Below, one piece after another: positions 19,540 to 28,072 of a stretch of 64,000 nucleotides of DNA (position 1 is the stretch's first letter; the number at the start of each line of letters is the position of its first letter). A model generated the notes under the pieces. The model ran no database searches. It was given only the letters and a program-made list of their open reading frames with translations, and was not told the origin of the DNA. The stretch covers positions 677,611 to 741,610 of the forward strand of contig JAHDVH010000001.1 in assembly GCA_023382385.1 (NCBI GenBank), written 5' to 3'. The translations under genes and the position numbers were made by a program. This stretch comes from a bacterium (GTDB lineage Bacteria > Electryoneota > RPQS01).

Positions 19540-21240
19540 TTACTCTGCCTGTTCTTGAGATGGATGACGTGAATGAAGCAGTTCGTCAGCTGCTGCGAGC
19601 GCACTACTTGAGACTTCCGAACCCGCCAGTAACGAAGCGACTGCCTGCGCGCGTTCATCGGGTTTAAGCATCAAGGCAGTCGTTACAGTAGACGAATCAC
19701 TTACCAGTTTAGAGACCTGCAAATGATGCTCTGCACGAGCAGCGATTTGCGGAAGGTGCGTTACCACAATAACCTGCTGTGCACGGCCGAGTTCGCACAA
19801 TAGGTTTGCAACTGCGGTTGCGATTCTGCCAGAAATTCCGAGATCTACTTCATCGTAGACCAACAAGGGGTAGCTCATGCGCTCGGCAACAACGCTCTTG
19901 ATTGCAAGTGTTACCCGAGATGACTCTCCACCTGATGCGACGTCAGAAAGCGGCAGAAGCGGTTGCCCAGATGCACCGGAAAAGAGGAATTGAATTTGGT
20001 CCGCGCCGTTTCGACGAATCTGTTCTACTTCCAGCGGAGACGGCGAATCGAGCTTGACCTCAAACTTAGGGTTTGCAAAGCCAAGCGGTCGGAGAGACTC
20101 TGTCACGGTTCGCGAGAACTGTGCGGCCGCGCGGTGACGTCTTGCAGAAAGATCAGACGCGAGGCTTGTCAGAAGTGACTCTGCTTTAACAAGTTCCTTA
20201 TCAGTCTTCGCCAACTGCAGTTCCATGTCGACGAGGGCCGCCAGAGTTTCCTTCATCCGCCGCGCTTGCTGGAGAATCTGCGCGATATCAATCCCATGCT
20301 TTCTGCGCAAATCCGAGAGTGTTCCGGCTCGTTGACGCAGCAACTCAAGTTCCTCAGGATCGGCGACTATTTGCTCCGCAAAGTGTGCGACTTCTGAGCT
20401 TAAGTCGCGAAGCCGAATGGCGAGATCCTCAAGTTCTGAAGCGATTGGTGCGAAGTGTTCATCAAACCTTTTGGCATCATCAGCAAGCTGTCTGGCTTGA
20501 CCTACCAGTGAAATGGCGCACGTATCATCCTGCTCCAGCAATCCGGCGATTTGACCAGCAAGCAGAGAGAGTCTCTCAGCGTGCTCAAGTTTCTTAAGTC
20601 GCGAGGCTATGTCCTCTTCCTCCCCCTCCTTCAAGCCAAGCCGTTCGATCTCCTCGAGTTGATAGGCAAGAAGCGCCTGCTCTTTGCGCCGAGTTTGCAC
20701 TTCACTTTGCAATTCATTTCGCTTGAGCAGCATATCAGCTCGCATACGATGCTGGCGTGAAACTCTTTCGCAGAGCTCTGACGTCCCGGCAAATGCATCC
20801 AGAAAGTCGAGCTGCCTCGAGGCTCTAAAGAGTGAAAGACTGTCGCGCTGACCATGAAAATCCATGACTCTCTCTCCCACTGCCCGCAAGAAGTCTATGG
20901 TTGCGGGCCTGTCCTGCAGGAACCCGCGGGCCCGACCGCCCCGCATCAATTCCCGACGCACAGAAATCATCGTTGTTTCGTCGTCGCAGTAATCGTCGCC
21001 CAGCAATTCCCGTACATCTGTGGCGGCCGCGAGCTGAAAATCCGCTTCAATGATAGCACGCTCTGCTCCGTCACGGATCATTTGCTCGGTCAATGTCGCA
21101 CCAAACAGCACCCGCAAGGCTCCGAGTATCATACTCTTCCCTGCTCCAGTCTCGCCAGTGATTGCGGTGAAGCCACGCTGAAAGTCAAGGCTGATGTCCT
21201 TAACCAGCAGGAAATCGCGAATCTGGAGTCGCGTGAGCAT
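19540..21240 (-). CDS. recN: DNA repair ATPase RecN
   Basis: SMC-like ATPase acting in double-strand break repair. Walker A is ITGETGAGKSMILGALRVLFGA just after the start; a long coiled-coil central section (about 160-370) flanks the truncated hinge; the C-terminal part has the ABC signature ASGGESSRVTLAIKSV and Walker B LLVYDEVDLGISG, then VTHLPQIAARAEHH. The ATG at 21240 gives MLTRLQIRDFLLV, the family-typical opening; 566 aa. It begins two bases after the propeller gene stop and ends one base before murA. Confidence 0.97.
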   Translation of the reverse strand: MLTRLQIRDFLLVKDISLDFQRGFTAITGETGAGKSMILGALRVLFGATLTEQMIRDGAERAIIEADFQLAAATDVRELLGDDYCDDETTMISVRRELMRGGRARGFLQDRPATIDFLRAVGERVMDFHGQRDSLSLFRASRQLDFLDAFAGTSELCERVSRQHRMRADMLLKRNELQSEVQTRRKEQALLAYQLEEIERLGLKEGEEEDIASRLKKLEHAERLSLLAGQIAGLLEQDDTCAISLVGQARQLADDAKRFDEHFAPIASELEDLAIRLRDLSSEVAHFAEQIVADPEELELLRQRAGTLSDLRRKHGIDIAQILQQARRMKETLAALVDMELQLAKTDKELVKAESLLTSLASDLSARRHRAAAQFSRTVTESLRPLGFANPKFEVKLDSPSPLEVEQIRRNGADQIQFLFSGASGQPLLPLSDVASGGESSRVTLAIKSVVAERMSYPLLVYDEVDLGISGRIATAVANLLCELGRAQQVIVVTHLPQIAARAEHHLQVSKLVSDSSTVTTALMLKPDERAQAVASLLAGSEVSSSALAAADELLHSRHPSQEQAE

Positions 21241-21242
21241 GA

Positions 21243-23600
21243 CTATTTCCCGATCACCGCAACTTTGCCGGTTGCCGAATGCCCATCTTTTGTCGTCGCC
21301 ACAATCAGGTATACTCCACCTGCAATCAGCTCGCCGTCCTGATTGCGGCCATCCCAGCCTGCGCTGATAGCTTGACTCCATGCAAGTTCGCGCACCAGCC
21401 GCCCGTTCAACGTAAATACGCGAAGTTCGTCAAATCTGCCTCCCAGCTCGTTTGCATCGAGAAAGAGCCGCTGTGTTCCGTCGGCACGAAAGGGATTGGG
21501 ATACGGAAAGACCTTGTCAAGTTTTGGCGCACGCGACAGGTAGGGAGTCTGAAGTCTGGACAGGCCATCCGCCGTGCCGATCCAGACTTCTCCCGTCTTT
21601 GCGCTTGACGTTATCGAAAGGACATTGTTCGACGCTAAATCAGAAGCAAAATCAATACTGCTTGATGTCTGGAAGACATGTACCCAAGTGAATGAGGGAT
21701 CAAGGACAGCGACACCCTGATCAGTCGCAAACCATTTGTTGTCCTGCGCATCGACGTGAATATCATTGACGCGCCGACCAATCGGAAGGTCATATAGACA
21801 AATGAATCTCAAAGTTGAGAGGTTTCCACTCAAACCTCCCTGTGAATAGTATGCTCCAGACGGCGCACCGACCCAGAGATAATTCTGCTGGTCTACGGCG
21901 AAAGTGAGAACTTCCGCCGCAATGTCATTGAAACAGGTAGTGGCATCTTGCAGATCAACCGGTCGGTATGCATTCCACACGTCATCCGACGTGTCCGCGA
22001 CTGTACCGCGCGTATTGCAAGCAAACGTGTAGCTGCCGTTGCGACTCGCCCCGACGAAGAATCGACCAAACGGATCTCCAAAAATTTCGTCGACCTGTTC
22101 AGGATTGGCGAAACCCGGGATGTTCCGGGGAAGAAAATACAGCCACGGATCAGGACTATCGCCGCGCGCCAGCCAATCATTCGTCACCAGCGCAATCGGG
22201 CGACCTGCGGCGCTTCCCAAGTTGGTGATCAAGATCTCGCCAGACGGCATTCGGCCAACTCGGCACTCGCAATAACTGGGATCGCTCGCGATGCCTGCCA
22301 AGCGCCGCCCGTTTTCATCGTAACCTGATGTTTCCACCGGGTTGTAACGATAGAATGTCCCATCTCTGTGATAGAGAACCCCGCCACCATTCCCGGCAAA
22401 CCAGATTCCACCAAGATTGTCCGCAACCGCGGATACTCCACCGCCCTGCGCCCAAAAATGCCCGTCTATCGAGTCGCTTCGCGTATAAGCGGTCCAGCTT
22501 TCGTTTGCGAACTTAGAGACGCCGGGCCGAATGTCACCTGAAGCAGCCCACAAATTCCCGAGGGCGTCATACTCAACCGCCGCAACGTAGTTCCCGCCCA
22601 GGCCACGAGGTGCAATAGCAGGAGTTAACGTCTCTCCATCGAAGAAGCGCACCCCACCTTCACGATTGTGCCGATCGGCAACGCCGACAATCAGAACGTT
22701 ATCGCCCATAACTTCAGCTTCAACCATGGACGCCATTCCCGGCTGTCCGGTGCCAGTCGAGATCCAGGTGCTTCCGTCAAAATAGAAAAGAGAACCTGTT
22801 CCCGCCGCATACATTGTGTCTTCAAAGGGCTGAAGGACCTGCAAGTTCTCACTGCACGTATCCGGGGATGAGAACACGGCGCCGTCAAAAATTGTCGTCA
22901 GGTTGCCTGAGGCAATCCAAAGGTTTTGCAGCCGATCGACACCCAATGCAGAAATGTTATTTCTTGGCAATCCCTGCGCAATCGTAAAATTCTCCCAAGC
23001 TGCCGGTGCTGAAAACTGTTGCGTCGCGAGGGGAGCACGAGCGAGTCCCGCGATCGTCGACGCATACAGATAGTCCCCGACGACAGCCATATCGCTCACT
23101 GCGATGCTCGTTGGAAAACTCCCAAGCACTCGAACCCGTTCACTAACGCGGTAGTTATCTACGACTTGAAAAAATGCAAAACGATAGATGCCGTTATTAG
23201 CAGCAAGGAACATTTCGTCGCCGTTTGCGACGATAGCGGAAACTTCGAAGATTTCTTCGCGCAGATCGGAGATGACTTTTGTTTGACCCGTTTCCGGGTT
23301 CAGTCTCGTAATTCTGCCATCAGGAGCAACGACCCATATCCAGCCGCGCGCATCGACCCCTAAACCCACAGTCGCATTCATGGACAAGCCACTGGTGTTA
23401 GTATAGACATCGAAACCTCCGGTCTCAAGATCGAAGGACACGAGTCCACCTGTGGTCCCCAGCCAGAGTCTGGAATCCATGATGAGCAGATCCCGAACGT
23501 TCGTTCCCGATGTAAAGGTTGTCCAGCGAAAGGGATTCGCGAAAAGGGTGGTGGTCAGCACGAGCAGCGCAAGAAAAAACGACATGGGGGCTCTCATCAT
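21243..23600 (-). CDS. Secreted two-component-type beta-propeller with FlgD/T9SS-like C-terminus
   Basis: About 785 aa. A signal peptide (AP-MSFFLALLVLTTTLFA) is followed by repeated blades of the kind found in sensor histidine-kinase reg_prop domains: for example RLWLGTTGGLVSFDLE, LWIASGNLTTIFDG, WVGAPSGAYYSQGG, KWFATDQGVAVLDP and VWIGTADGLSRLQ. There is no transmembrane helix or kinase after them. The last about 85 residues (KVFPYPNPFRADGTQ to GKVAVIGK) form a FlgD-Ig-like module resembling type IX secretion sorting domains. Two ATGs at 23600 and one at 23585 are possible starts; none has a strong Shine-Dalgarno. Function unknown; extracellular or cell-surface location is inferred. Confidence 0.85.
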   Translation of the reverse strand: MMRAPMSFFLALLVLTTTLFANPFRWTTFTSGTNVRDLLIMDSRLWLGTTGGLVSFDLETGGFDVYTNTSGLSMNATVGLGVDARGWIWVVAPDGRITRLNPETGQTKVISDLREEIFEVSAIVANGDEMFLAANNGIYRFAFFQVVDNYRVSERVRVLGSFPTSIAVSDMAVVGDYLYASTIAGLARAPLATQQFSAPAAWENFTIAQGLPRNNISALGVDRLQNLWIASGNLTTIFDGAVFSSPDTCSENLQVLQPFEDTMYAAGTGSLFYFDGSTWISTGTGQPGMASMVEAEVMGDNVLIVGVADRHNREGGVRFFDGETLTPAIAPRGLGGNYVAAVEYDALGNLWAASGDIRPGVSKFANESWTAYTRSDSIDGHFWAQGGGVSAVADNLGGIWFAGNGGGVLYHRDGTFYRYNPVETSGYDENGRRLAGIASDPSYCECRVGRMPSGEILITNLGSAAGRPIALVTNDWLARGDSPDPWLYFLPRNIPGFANPEQVDEIFGDPFGRFFVGASRNGSYTFACNTRGTVADTSDDVWNAYRPVDLQDATTCFNDIAAEVLTFAVDQQNYLWVGAPSGAYYSQGGLSGNLSTLRFICLYDLPIGRRVNDIHVDAQDNKWFATDQGVAVLDPSFTWVHVFQTSSSIDFASDLASNNVLSITSSAKTGEVWIGTADGLSRLQTPYLSRAPKLDKVFPYPNPFRADGTQRLFLDANELGGRFDELRVFTLNGRLVRELAWSQAISAGWDGRNQDGELIAGGVYLIVATTKDGHSATGKVAVIGK

Positions 23601-23622
23601 GAATAGAAGCAAGAAAGTCGTC

Positions 23623-24099
23623 TCAACCAGCTGCCTGCTGTCTCTCCCAATGTTTGAGCGCTGAGTAAAGTTCCAGTGCCGCACGCGTCGCTTCCTGTCC
23701 TTTGTTTCCCACTCGCCCACCAGCCCGTTCGAACGCCTGCTCGACTGAATTGGCCGTGATCACCCCAAACGTGACGGGCTTACACGTTGCTTCTGCAACA
23801 CGAGATATTCCTTGAGCGCAGGTTTGACAGATGAAGTCAAAATGCGGTGTTTCACCGCGAACAACGCAACCGAGACAGATAACTACTTCAACGTTCATAC
23901 GTTTTGCTACGATGGACGCAGCTGCAGGAAGCTCGTAGGCGCCGGGAACGGAAATCACGTCGATGCGGGATTCAGGTACGCCAGCCTTTGCAAGCTCCTG
24001 CTTTGCACCAACGAGCAATTCCCTCGTGATGTTCTGATGATACTGGGAGCATAGAACTACCACTCGCCCAGTGGGCAGTATTGAGATATCAGTGTTCAT
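23623..24099 (-). CDS. ribH: 6,7-dimethyl-8-ribityllumazine synthase
   Basis: Penultimate enzyme of riboflavin synthesis, condensing a pyrimidinedione with dihydroxybutanone phosphate in an icosahedral or pentameric shell. Family motifs: FN-equivalent YHQNITRELL, VPGAYELPAAA, CLGCVVRGETPHFDFI with the catalytic His, and FGVITANSVEQAFERAGG. Length 158 aa is standard. The ATG overlaps the ftsY stop as ATGA. Other rib genes are not nearby. Confidence 0.97.
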   Translation of the reverse strand: MNTDISILPTGRVVVLCSQYHQNITRELLVGAKQELAKAGVPESRIDVISVPGAYELPAAASIVAKRMNVEVVICLGCVVRGETPHFDFICQTCAQGISRVAEATCKPVTFGVITANSVEQAFERAGGRVGNKGQEATRAALELYSALKHWERQQAAG

Positions 24100-25025
24100 C
24101 GGTTCGCGGCGGCTTCAGTCCGTTCACCCAACAAACTCTCCGCAAACTTCTCGGCGTCAAACAAGTCAAAATCGTCCAGTGATTCCCCATATCCCACATA
24201 GCGAATCGGAATTTTCATGGTGTGAGCGATGGCCAATGCGACTCCACCTTTTGCAGTGCCGTCGATTTTCGTCAGAATCAAACCTGTAACCCCTGCTGTT
24301 CGGGTAAACTCGCGGGCTTGGTTCAATCCGTTCTGCCCAGTCGTCGCATCGAGCACAAGCAACACTTCATGCGGCGCACCATCGTGCCTTTTGTTAAGCA
24401 CGCGCGAAACCTTTTCCAGTTCCTGCATCAGGTTGACTTTATTGTGCAAACGTCCCGCGGTATCCACAATCAGCACCTCAGTGCCGCGACTTACCGCAGC
24501 TTGCAAAGCATCCACCGCGACGGCGGCGCTGTCGCCATTCTGCGGTCCGGCAATGACATGAATCCCGCTTCGTTCACCCCAAATTTTCAACTGCTCGATT
24601 GCCGCTGCACGAAAAGTATCTGCCGCTGCAAACATCACCGATTTACCCTGATTTGCCGCGTGTTTCCCCAGTTTTCCGACACTCGTTGTCTTCCCCGTAC
24701 CGTTAACTCCGACGACCAGCACAACATGCGGGCATCCTGCTGCAGGCTCACGGCCCTCAGCCTCTCTCAGTAGAGCGACCACTTCCTGTCTCAGGAGCGT
24801 ATCCGCATCCGCATCCGGACCGGCTTTGCGACCGGCTTCCTGCAATCGCGCAATGAGATGCTCGGTAGTCTCAAGTCCGACATCCGCCGAGAGCAGGACA
24901 TCCTCAAGCTCTTGCAGCAGCGACTTGTCGAGCTTGCGGCCCGGCTTGAAAACGGCCGCCAACTTGTCGGAAATCGCTTCGCGAGTTTTTGTTAGCGCTT
25001 GCTTGAGTTTATTGAACAGTCCCAT
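24096..25025 (-). CDS. ftsY: Signal recognition particle receptor FtsY
   Basis: SRP-receptor GTPase for co-translational membrane targeting. The acidic A domain seen in enterobacteria is absent; the protein starts with the membrane-binding amphipathic sequence MGLFNKLKQALTKTRE and goes straight into the NG domain. GTPase motifs: G1 GVNGTGKTTSVGKL, G3 DTAGRLHNK, G4 TKIDGTAKGG and G5-like YVGYGESLDDFDLFDA. 309 aa. Nine bases after the nadK stop. Confidence 0.97.
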   Translation of the reverse strand: MGLFNKLKQALTKTREAISDKLAAVFKPGRKLDKSLLQELEDVLLSADVGLETTEHLIARLQEAGRKAGPDADADTLLRQEVVALLREAEGREPAAGCPHVVLVVGVNGTGKTTSVGKLGKHAANQGKSVMFAAADTFRAAAIEQLKIWGERSGIHVIAGPQNGDSAAVAVDALQAAVSRGTEVLIVDTAGRLHNKVNLMQELEKVSRVLNKRHDGAPHEVLLVLDATTGQNGLNQAREFTRTAGVTGLILTKIDGTAKGGVALAIAHTMKIPIRYVGYGESLDDFDLFDAEKFAESLLGERTEAAANR

Positions 25026-25034
25026 GTCGCCTTA

Positions 25035-25931
25035 TCAGTGATTCGGAGTTCCGGAAACAGCGCCCCAATCGAGCTTATCCCGCAGAACATGATAGAAGTC
25101 GCGGCCAGTGATATTAACTAACAGTGCGGTGATCGGAGCTCTGCTGACATGCACGGCCTGTCCGTACTCCAGTGAATACACCTGCTCGCCATCGGCAGTC
25201 ATCCTTGCAGGCCCCAATGACCGCATCGTAACTGTACGTCGTTCCGATATCACCATCGGCCGCATCGTCAAAGCGTGTGGGCAGACAGGTGTCACAATCA
25301 TCGCATGCAGCGTCGGCTCAATTATCGGTCCGCCTGCGGAAAGCGAATACGCCGTGGACCCGGTTGGCGAAGCAACAATCATCCCGTCGGCACGATACGT
25401 GGAAGCGGGCAGGTTATCAATGAAGAGTTCGAAGGCTTGTGTGCGTGAAACTTCGGGCTGTCCGATAACAAAATCATTCAGAGCTCGAAAAACCCGGGCA
25501 TCGCCGTCCACGTTTGCTTTAAGCATCATGCGCTCTTCGACTTCGAATTTGTGATTCAGAATATCATCGAGCTTTTCATGCAACAGGTCGTGCGTGAGAT
25601 CAGTCAAATATCCCAAGCCCGGTCCGAGGTTCACTCCGAGAATCGGTTTGGCGTGCGGTGCCACGGCCGTCGCCGTGTGCAGGAGGGTTCCGTCACCGCC
25701 GAAACTGAGGACAATGTCAGTATTCTGCGCGAGCATGTCGTGCGACGCAAGTTCTTCAGGTCCGACGTTCACCCACGCCTTGTTGTCTGCATCAAAGAGA
25801 AACTTGATCTTTCGCTCGCGCAACAACGCCACGAACTCCGAGACGACTGGCCGGAATTTCGGTTTTGCCGGATTGCCCATCAGCCCGAGCACCAGCGGCG
25901 AACTCGTCGGACGTGAATAACTACTCTTCAT
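25035..25931 (-). CDS. nadK: NAD kinase
   Basis: Phosphorylates NAD to NADP in the cytosol. Diagnostic motifs: FGGDGTLLHTA (GGDG), LNDFVI (the NE/ND short motif), and the glycine-rich ADGMIVASPTGSTAYSLSAGGPI. The ATG at 25931 (MKSSYSRPT) gives 298 aa and overlaps the xseB stop by 11 nt; the open frame extends 12 codons upstream without family similarity. Confidence 0.96.
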   Translation of the reverse strand: MKSSYSRPTSSPLVLGLMGNPAKPKFRPVVSEFVALLRERKIKFLFDADNKAWVNVGPEELASHDMLAQNTDIVLSFGGDGTLLHTATAVAPHAKPILGVNLGPGLGYLTDLTHDLLHEKLDDILNHKFEVEERMMLKANVDGDARVFRALNDFVIGQPEVSRTQAFELFIDNLPASTYRADGMIVASPTGSTAYSLSAGGPIIEPTLHAMIVTPVCPHALTMRPMVISERRTVTMRSLGPARMTADGEQVYSLEYGQAVHVSRAPITALLVNITGRDFYHVLRDKLDWGAVSGTPNH

Positions 25932-26181
25932 CGTCTGGAGATTCGGAATCAGATGTGGACTGCTCAACCAGCTCTTTCAGTGACGTCTCGGCGGCCTTAA
26001 GCTTATTCTGGCAGTAAACAACCAGTTTCTGACCCTCTTCAAAGGCCTGCACGGATTGTTCGAGTGACACGTCACCAGCTTCGAGCTCCTCGACCAAACT
26101 TTGCAGACGCTCTAATGCTTCTTCAAAGTTCTTTGGCTCGACAAAAACGGATGATTCGGTCTTCTTGGCTTTAGCGGTCAT
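25921..26181 (-). CDS. xseB: Exodeoxyribonuclease VII small subunit
   Basis: Small helical subunit (86 aa) that wraps the XseA coiled coil. The region FEEALERLQSLVEELEAGDVSLEQSVQAFEEG is diagnostic of XseB, followed by the second helix to LKELVEQ and an acidic tail. The ATG at 26181 overlaps xseA by 11 nt; an upstream extension of the frame lies inside xseA and is not XseB-like. Confidence 0.95.
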   Translation of the reverse strand: MTAKAKKTESSVFVEPKNFEEALERLQSLVEELEAGDVSLEQSVQAFEEGQKLVVYCQNKLKAAETSLKELVEQSTSDSESPDDEE

Positions 26182-27421
26182 CAGAAGGATCAGGTAAAGG
26201 TTCCGTAGTAGTCGTTCGTGCTTTAAGACTTCCTTCGGCAAGTTGAATTGCGAGCAAGTCGCCTGTTTTGGTCTGAAGCGGTGAACGCAGCACTCTTCCA
26301 TCCTGCGCACGGACGATAGCATAACCGCGATTCAGGATTCGATGTGGGCTCACCGCGCTCAACAGTTCTGATGCGTGCTGAAGCCGCTCCGCAGCGCTTT
26401 GCTGAATCGCTGTTGCTCCATCCTGCAGACGTTCGACTAAGTCATCAAGCCTTTGACTCGCCGCGTTAACCAGATCGAGCGGCTGCCGCAGTGCCCAGTG
26501 CGAACCCAGCGCTCTCACCTGCTGCTTGAGCAGGGCAATTCTGTCAAGTGTCAATCGTGCCAGTCTGCGTTCGAGTGAGATCAGATTTTGAGCGATTTGG
26601 CGGCCGTCGGGGAGGATGATCTCGATCGCTGCCGACGGAGTAGGAGCTCGCAGATCGGCCACGAAGTCAGCAATCGTGAAATCGATTTCATGACCGACCG
26701 CAGATACGACTGGAACCTTACATTCGAAAATTGCGCGAGCAACGACTTCTTCGTTGAAACACCACAGATCTTCAAGCGATCCGCCTCCGCGACCCACGAT
26801 AACGATCTCGACCGATCCTTCACTGGAAAACTCGCGCACGGCTCTCGCAATCTCTTCAGCGGCACCTTGTCCTTGAACGCGCGCAGGCTTGAGAGTAAAC
26901 TTTGTCAAAGGCCAGCGACGCGCCGCGACCGTAAGCATATCCTGCAGCGCAGCACCGGTTGGAGACGTGACAATCCCTACGCGTTCCGGGAAGACAGGAA
27001 GCGGCCGCTTCAGGGCAGAGTCAAACAACCCTTCACGTTCAAGCTTGCGTTTGAGTTCGTCAAACGCCTTCTGCAAATCTCCTTCACCGGACACGCGAAG
27101 TTCACGGACGATGAGCTGGTACTTGCCTTGAGGTTCGTAGACCTCAAGTTGTCCGTACGCCTGCACAAGCATCCCGTCGCGCGGAACGAAGCGCAGTCCT
27201 GGCGTATACATGCGCCACATGGCACACGAGAGCTGCGCGCCTGAATCCTTCAGCGTAAAGTAGTGATGTCCGGAGCCGTGCTGCTTGTAGCCCGAGAGCT
27301 CCCCTTCGATCCAGAGCGGCTCAAAGGCGTCCCGAAACATGCGTTTGATTTCACGCGTTACTTCGCTGACTGACAGGCTACGCGTGGAATCAGAACTTTG
27401 AGAATCAGGTTTTTTTCGCAA
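26171..27421 (-). CDS. xseA: Exodeoxyribonuclease VII large subunit
   Basis: Catalytic subunit of the single-strand nuclease Exo VII. N-terminal OB fold (about 15-110: [24 protein letters not shown]), then the nuclease domain with [32 protein letters not shown] and [29 protein letters not shown]-like sequence, then the long coiled coil and the terminal RGYAIV element. 416 aa from a TTG start; no obvious Shine-Dalgarno is seen and no better start was found. Confidence 0.94.
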   Translation of the reverse strand: [416 protein letters not shown]

Positions 27422-27457
27422 GACGGTCAGGGGAAGGGCAAGCTACAAAATACGGCG

Positions 27458-27477
27458 GGGCCTCTTAGAGAAGGCCC
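27458..27477 (-). terminator. Possible terminator hairpin upstream of xseA
   Basis: GGGCCT(T)…(G)AGGCCC stem of about 7 bp with a 6-nt loop, followed on the minus strand, after six bases, by a short TTTT stretch. Lies between the mS38-like gene and xseA. The weak T-tract makes it uncertain. Confidence 0.4.
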
Positions 27478-27505
27478 GCACTCGAAGACGAAAGACGGCA
27501 GAGCC

Positions 27506-27526
27506 GTGCGGAGGGACACTCCGCAC
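27506..27526 (-). terminator. Perfect 8-bp hairpin after the small basic gene
   Basis: GTGCGGAG and CTCCGCAC pair perfectly around a 5-nt loop, starting four bases after the stop of the 31-aa gene. No immediate T-run follows, so it may protect the 3' end or pause transcription rather than terminate alone. Confidence 0.4.
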
Positions 27527-27529
27527 AGC

Positions 27530-27625
27530 TTAGCGCAGTTTCTTTTTATGTCGATTCTTACGCAGTCTTTTCTTGCGCTTATGCGTGGCCATCTTATGGC
27601 GTTTGCGCTTCTTTCCACAGGGCAA
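27530..27625 (-). CDS. 31-aa AURKAIP1/COX24 (mS38-like) basic ribosomal-type protein
   Basis: A very short gene encoding a Lys/Arg-rich peptide that opens MPCGKKRKRHKMATHKRKK and ends RLRKNRHKKKLR. From memory of the family this matches the AURKAIP1/COX24 C-terminal domain proteins of FCB bacteria, related to mitochondrial mS38 and mycobacterial bS22, which sit on the small ribosomal subunit. TTG start at 27625 has a GGAG Shine-Dalgarno eight bases upstream, which supports translation; an internal ATG at codon 12 would cut the conserved part. It lies 105 nt after HU and before xseA. A ribosomal role is inferred from the family. Confidence 0.88.
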   Translation of the reverse strand: MPCGKKRKRHKMATHKRKKRLRKNRHKKKLR

Positions 27626-27730
27626 GGGTGAATCTCCGTTTCTTCCGGCACATGTGATACCGGAGGGTGTTGAATGAATATATGAACGAAAAAAGAAAGA
27701 TATTGAAAACGATTGAACGTCTGGGCGCCG

Positions 27731-28021
27731 TTACGCTTGGCGCATCCGTTCACGGAACTCATCTGCAGGAGTGAAGACGGCGGCAACACGATCGGGTATC
27801 TTGACTTCGTGCTTTCCATCAGGCGTCCGAACGCTGCGGCCCTTTCGCTTAACTGGTTTCCAAATCCCAAAGCGGCGCAACTCGACTCGATCGCCCTCCG
27901 AAACGGCCTCCATAACAAGGGCCAAAAAGCCGTCGACGACGGCTTGAGTTTCGACTCTGGTAAGACCGACGCCATCGGCGAGGCGGTCCACCAGTTCTTG
28001 TTTGGTTACAGTGCGGCCCAC
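27731..28021 (-). CDS. HU/IHF family nucleoid DNA-binding protein
   Basis: Small histone-like protein of 96 aa. TVTKQELVDRLADGVGLTRVETQAVVDGFL is the N-terminal helix pair, followed by the GDRVELRRFGIWKPVKRKG saddle strand and beta arm, and the ending ADEFRERM. The arm region (RSVRTPDGKHEVKIPDRVAAVF) has IPDR instead of the common NPxTG/IPA proline motif, more IHF- than HU-like. A GGGAGG box six bases before the GTG at 28021 fixes the start; an upstream GTG at 28054 lacks one. Lies 51 nt downstream of the lytic transglycosylase gene. Confidence 0.93.
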   Translation of the reverse strand: MGRTVTKQELVDRLADGVGLTRVETQAVVDGFLALVMEAVSEGDRVELRRFGIWKPVKRKGRSVRTPDGKHEVKIPDRVAAVFTPADEFRERMRQA

Positions 28022-28072
28022 GAACCTACCTCCCTTGACATTAATGAACCACACTTTCTTTCATGCGCAACA

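Noticed and set aside
21243-23720. Propeller gene starting at 23720
   Set aside because: Would overlap ribH by about 100 bases and place 40 unrelated residues before the signal peptide; the ATG at 23600 fits better.
27427-27975. A 182-codon frame covering the small basic gene and HU on the same strand
   Set aside because: Out of frame with the recognised mS38-like and HU proteins, both of which have good ribosome sites; sequence lacks any family similarity.
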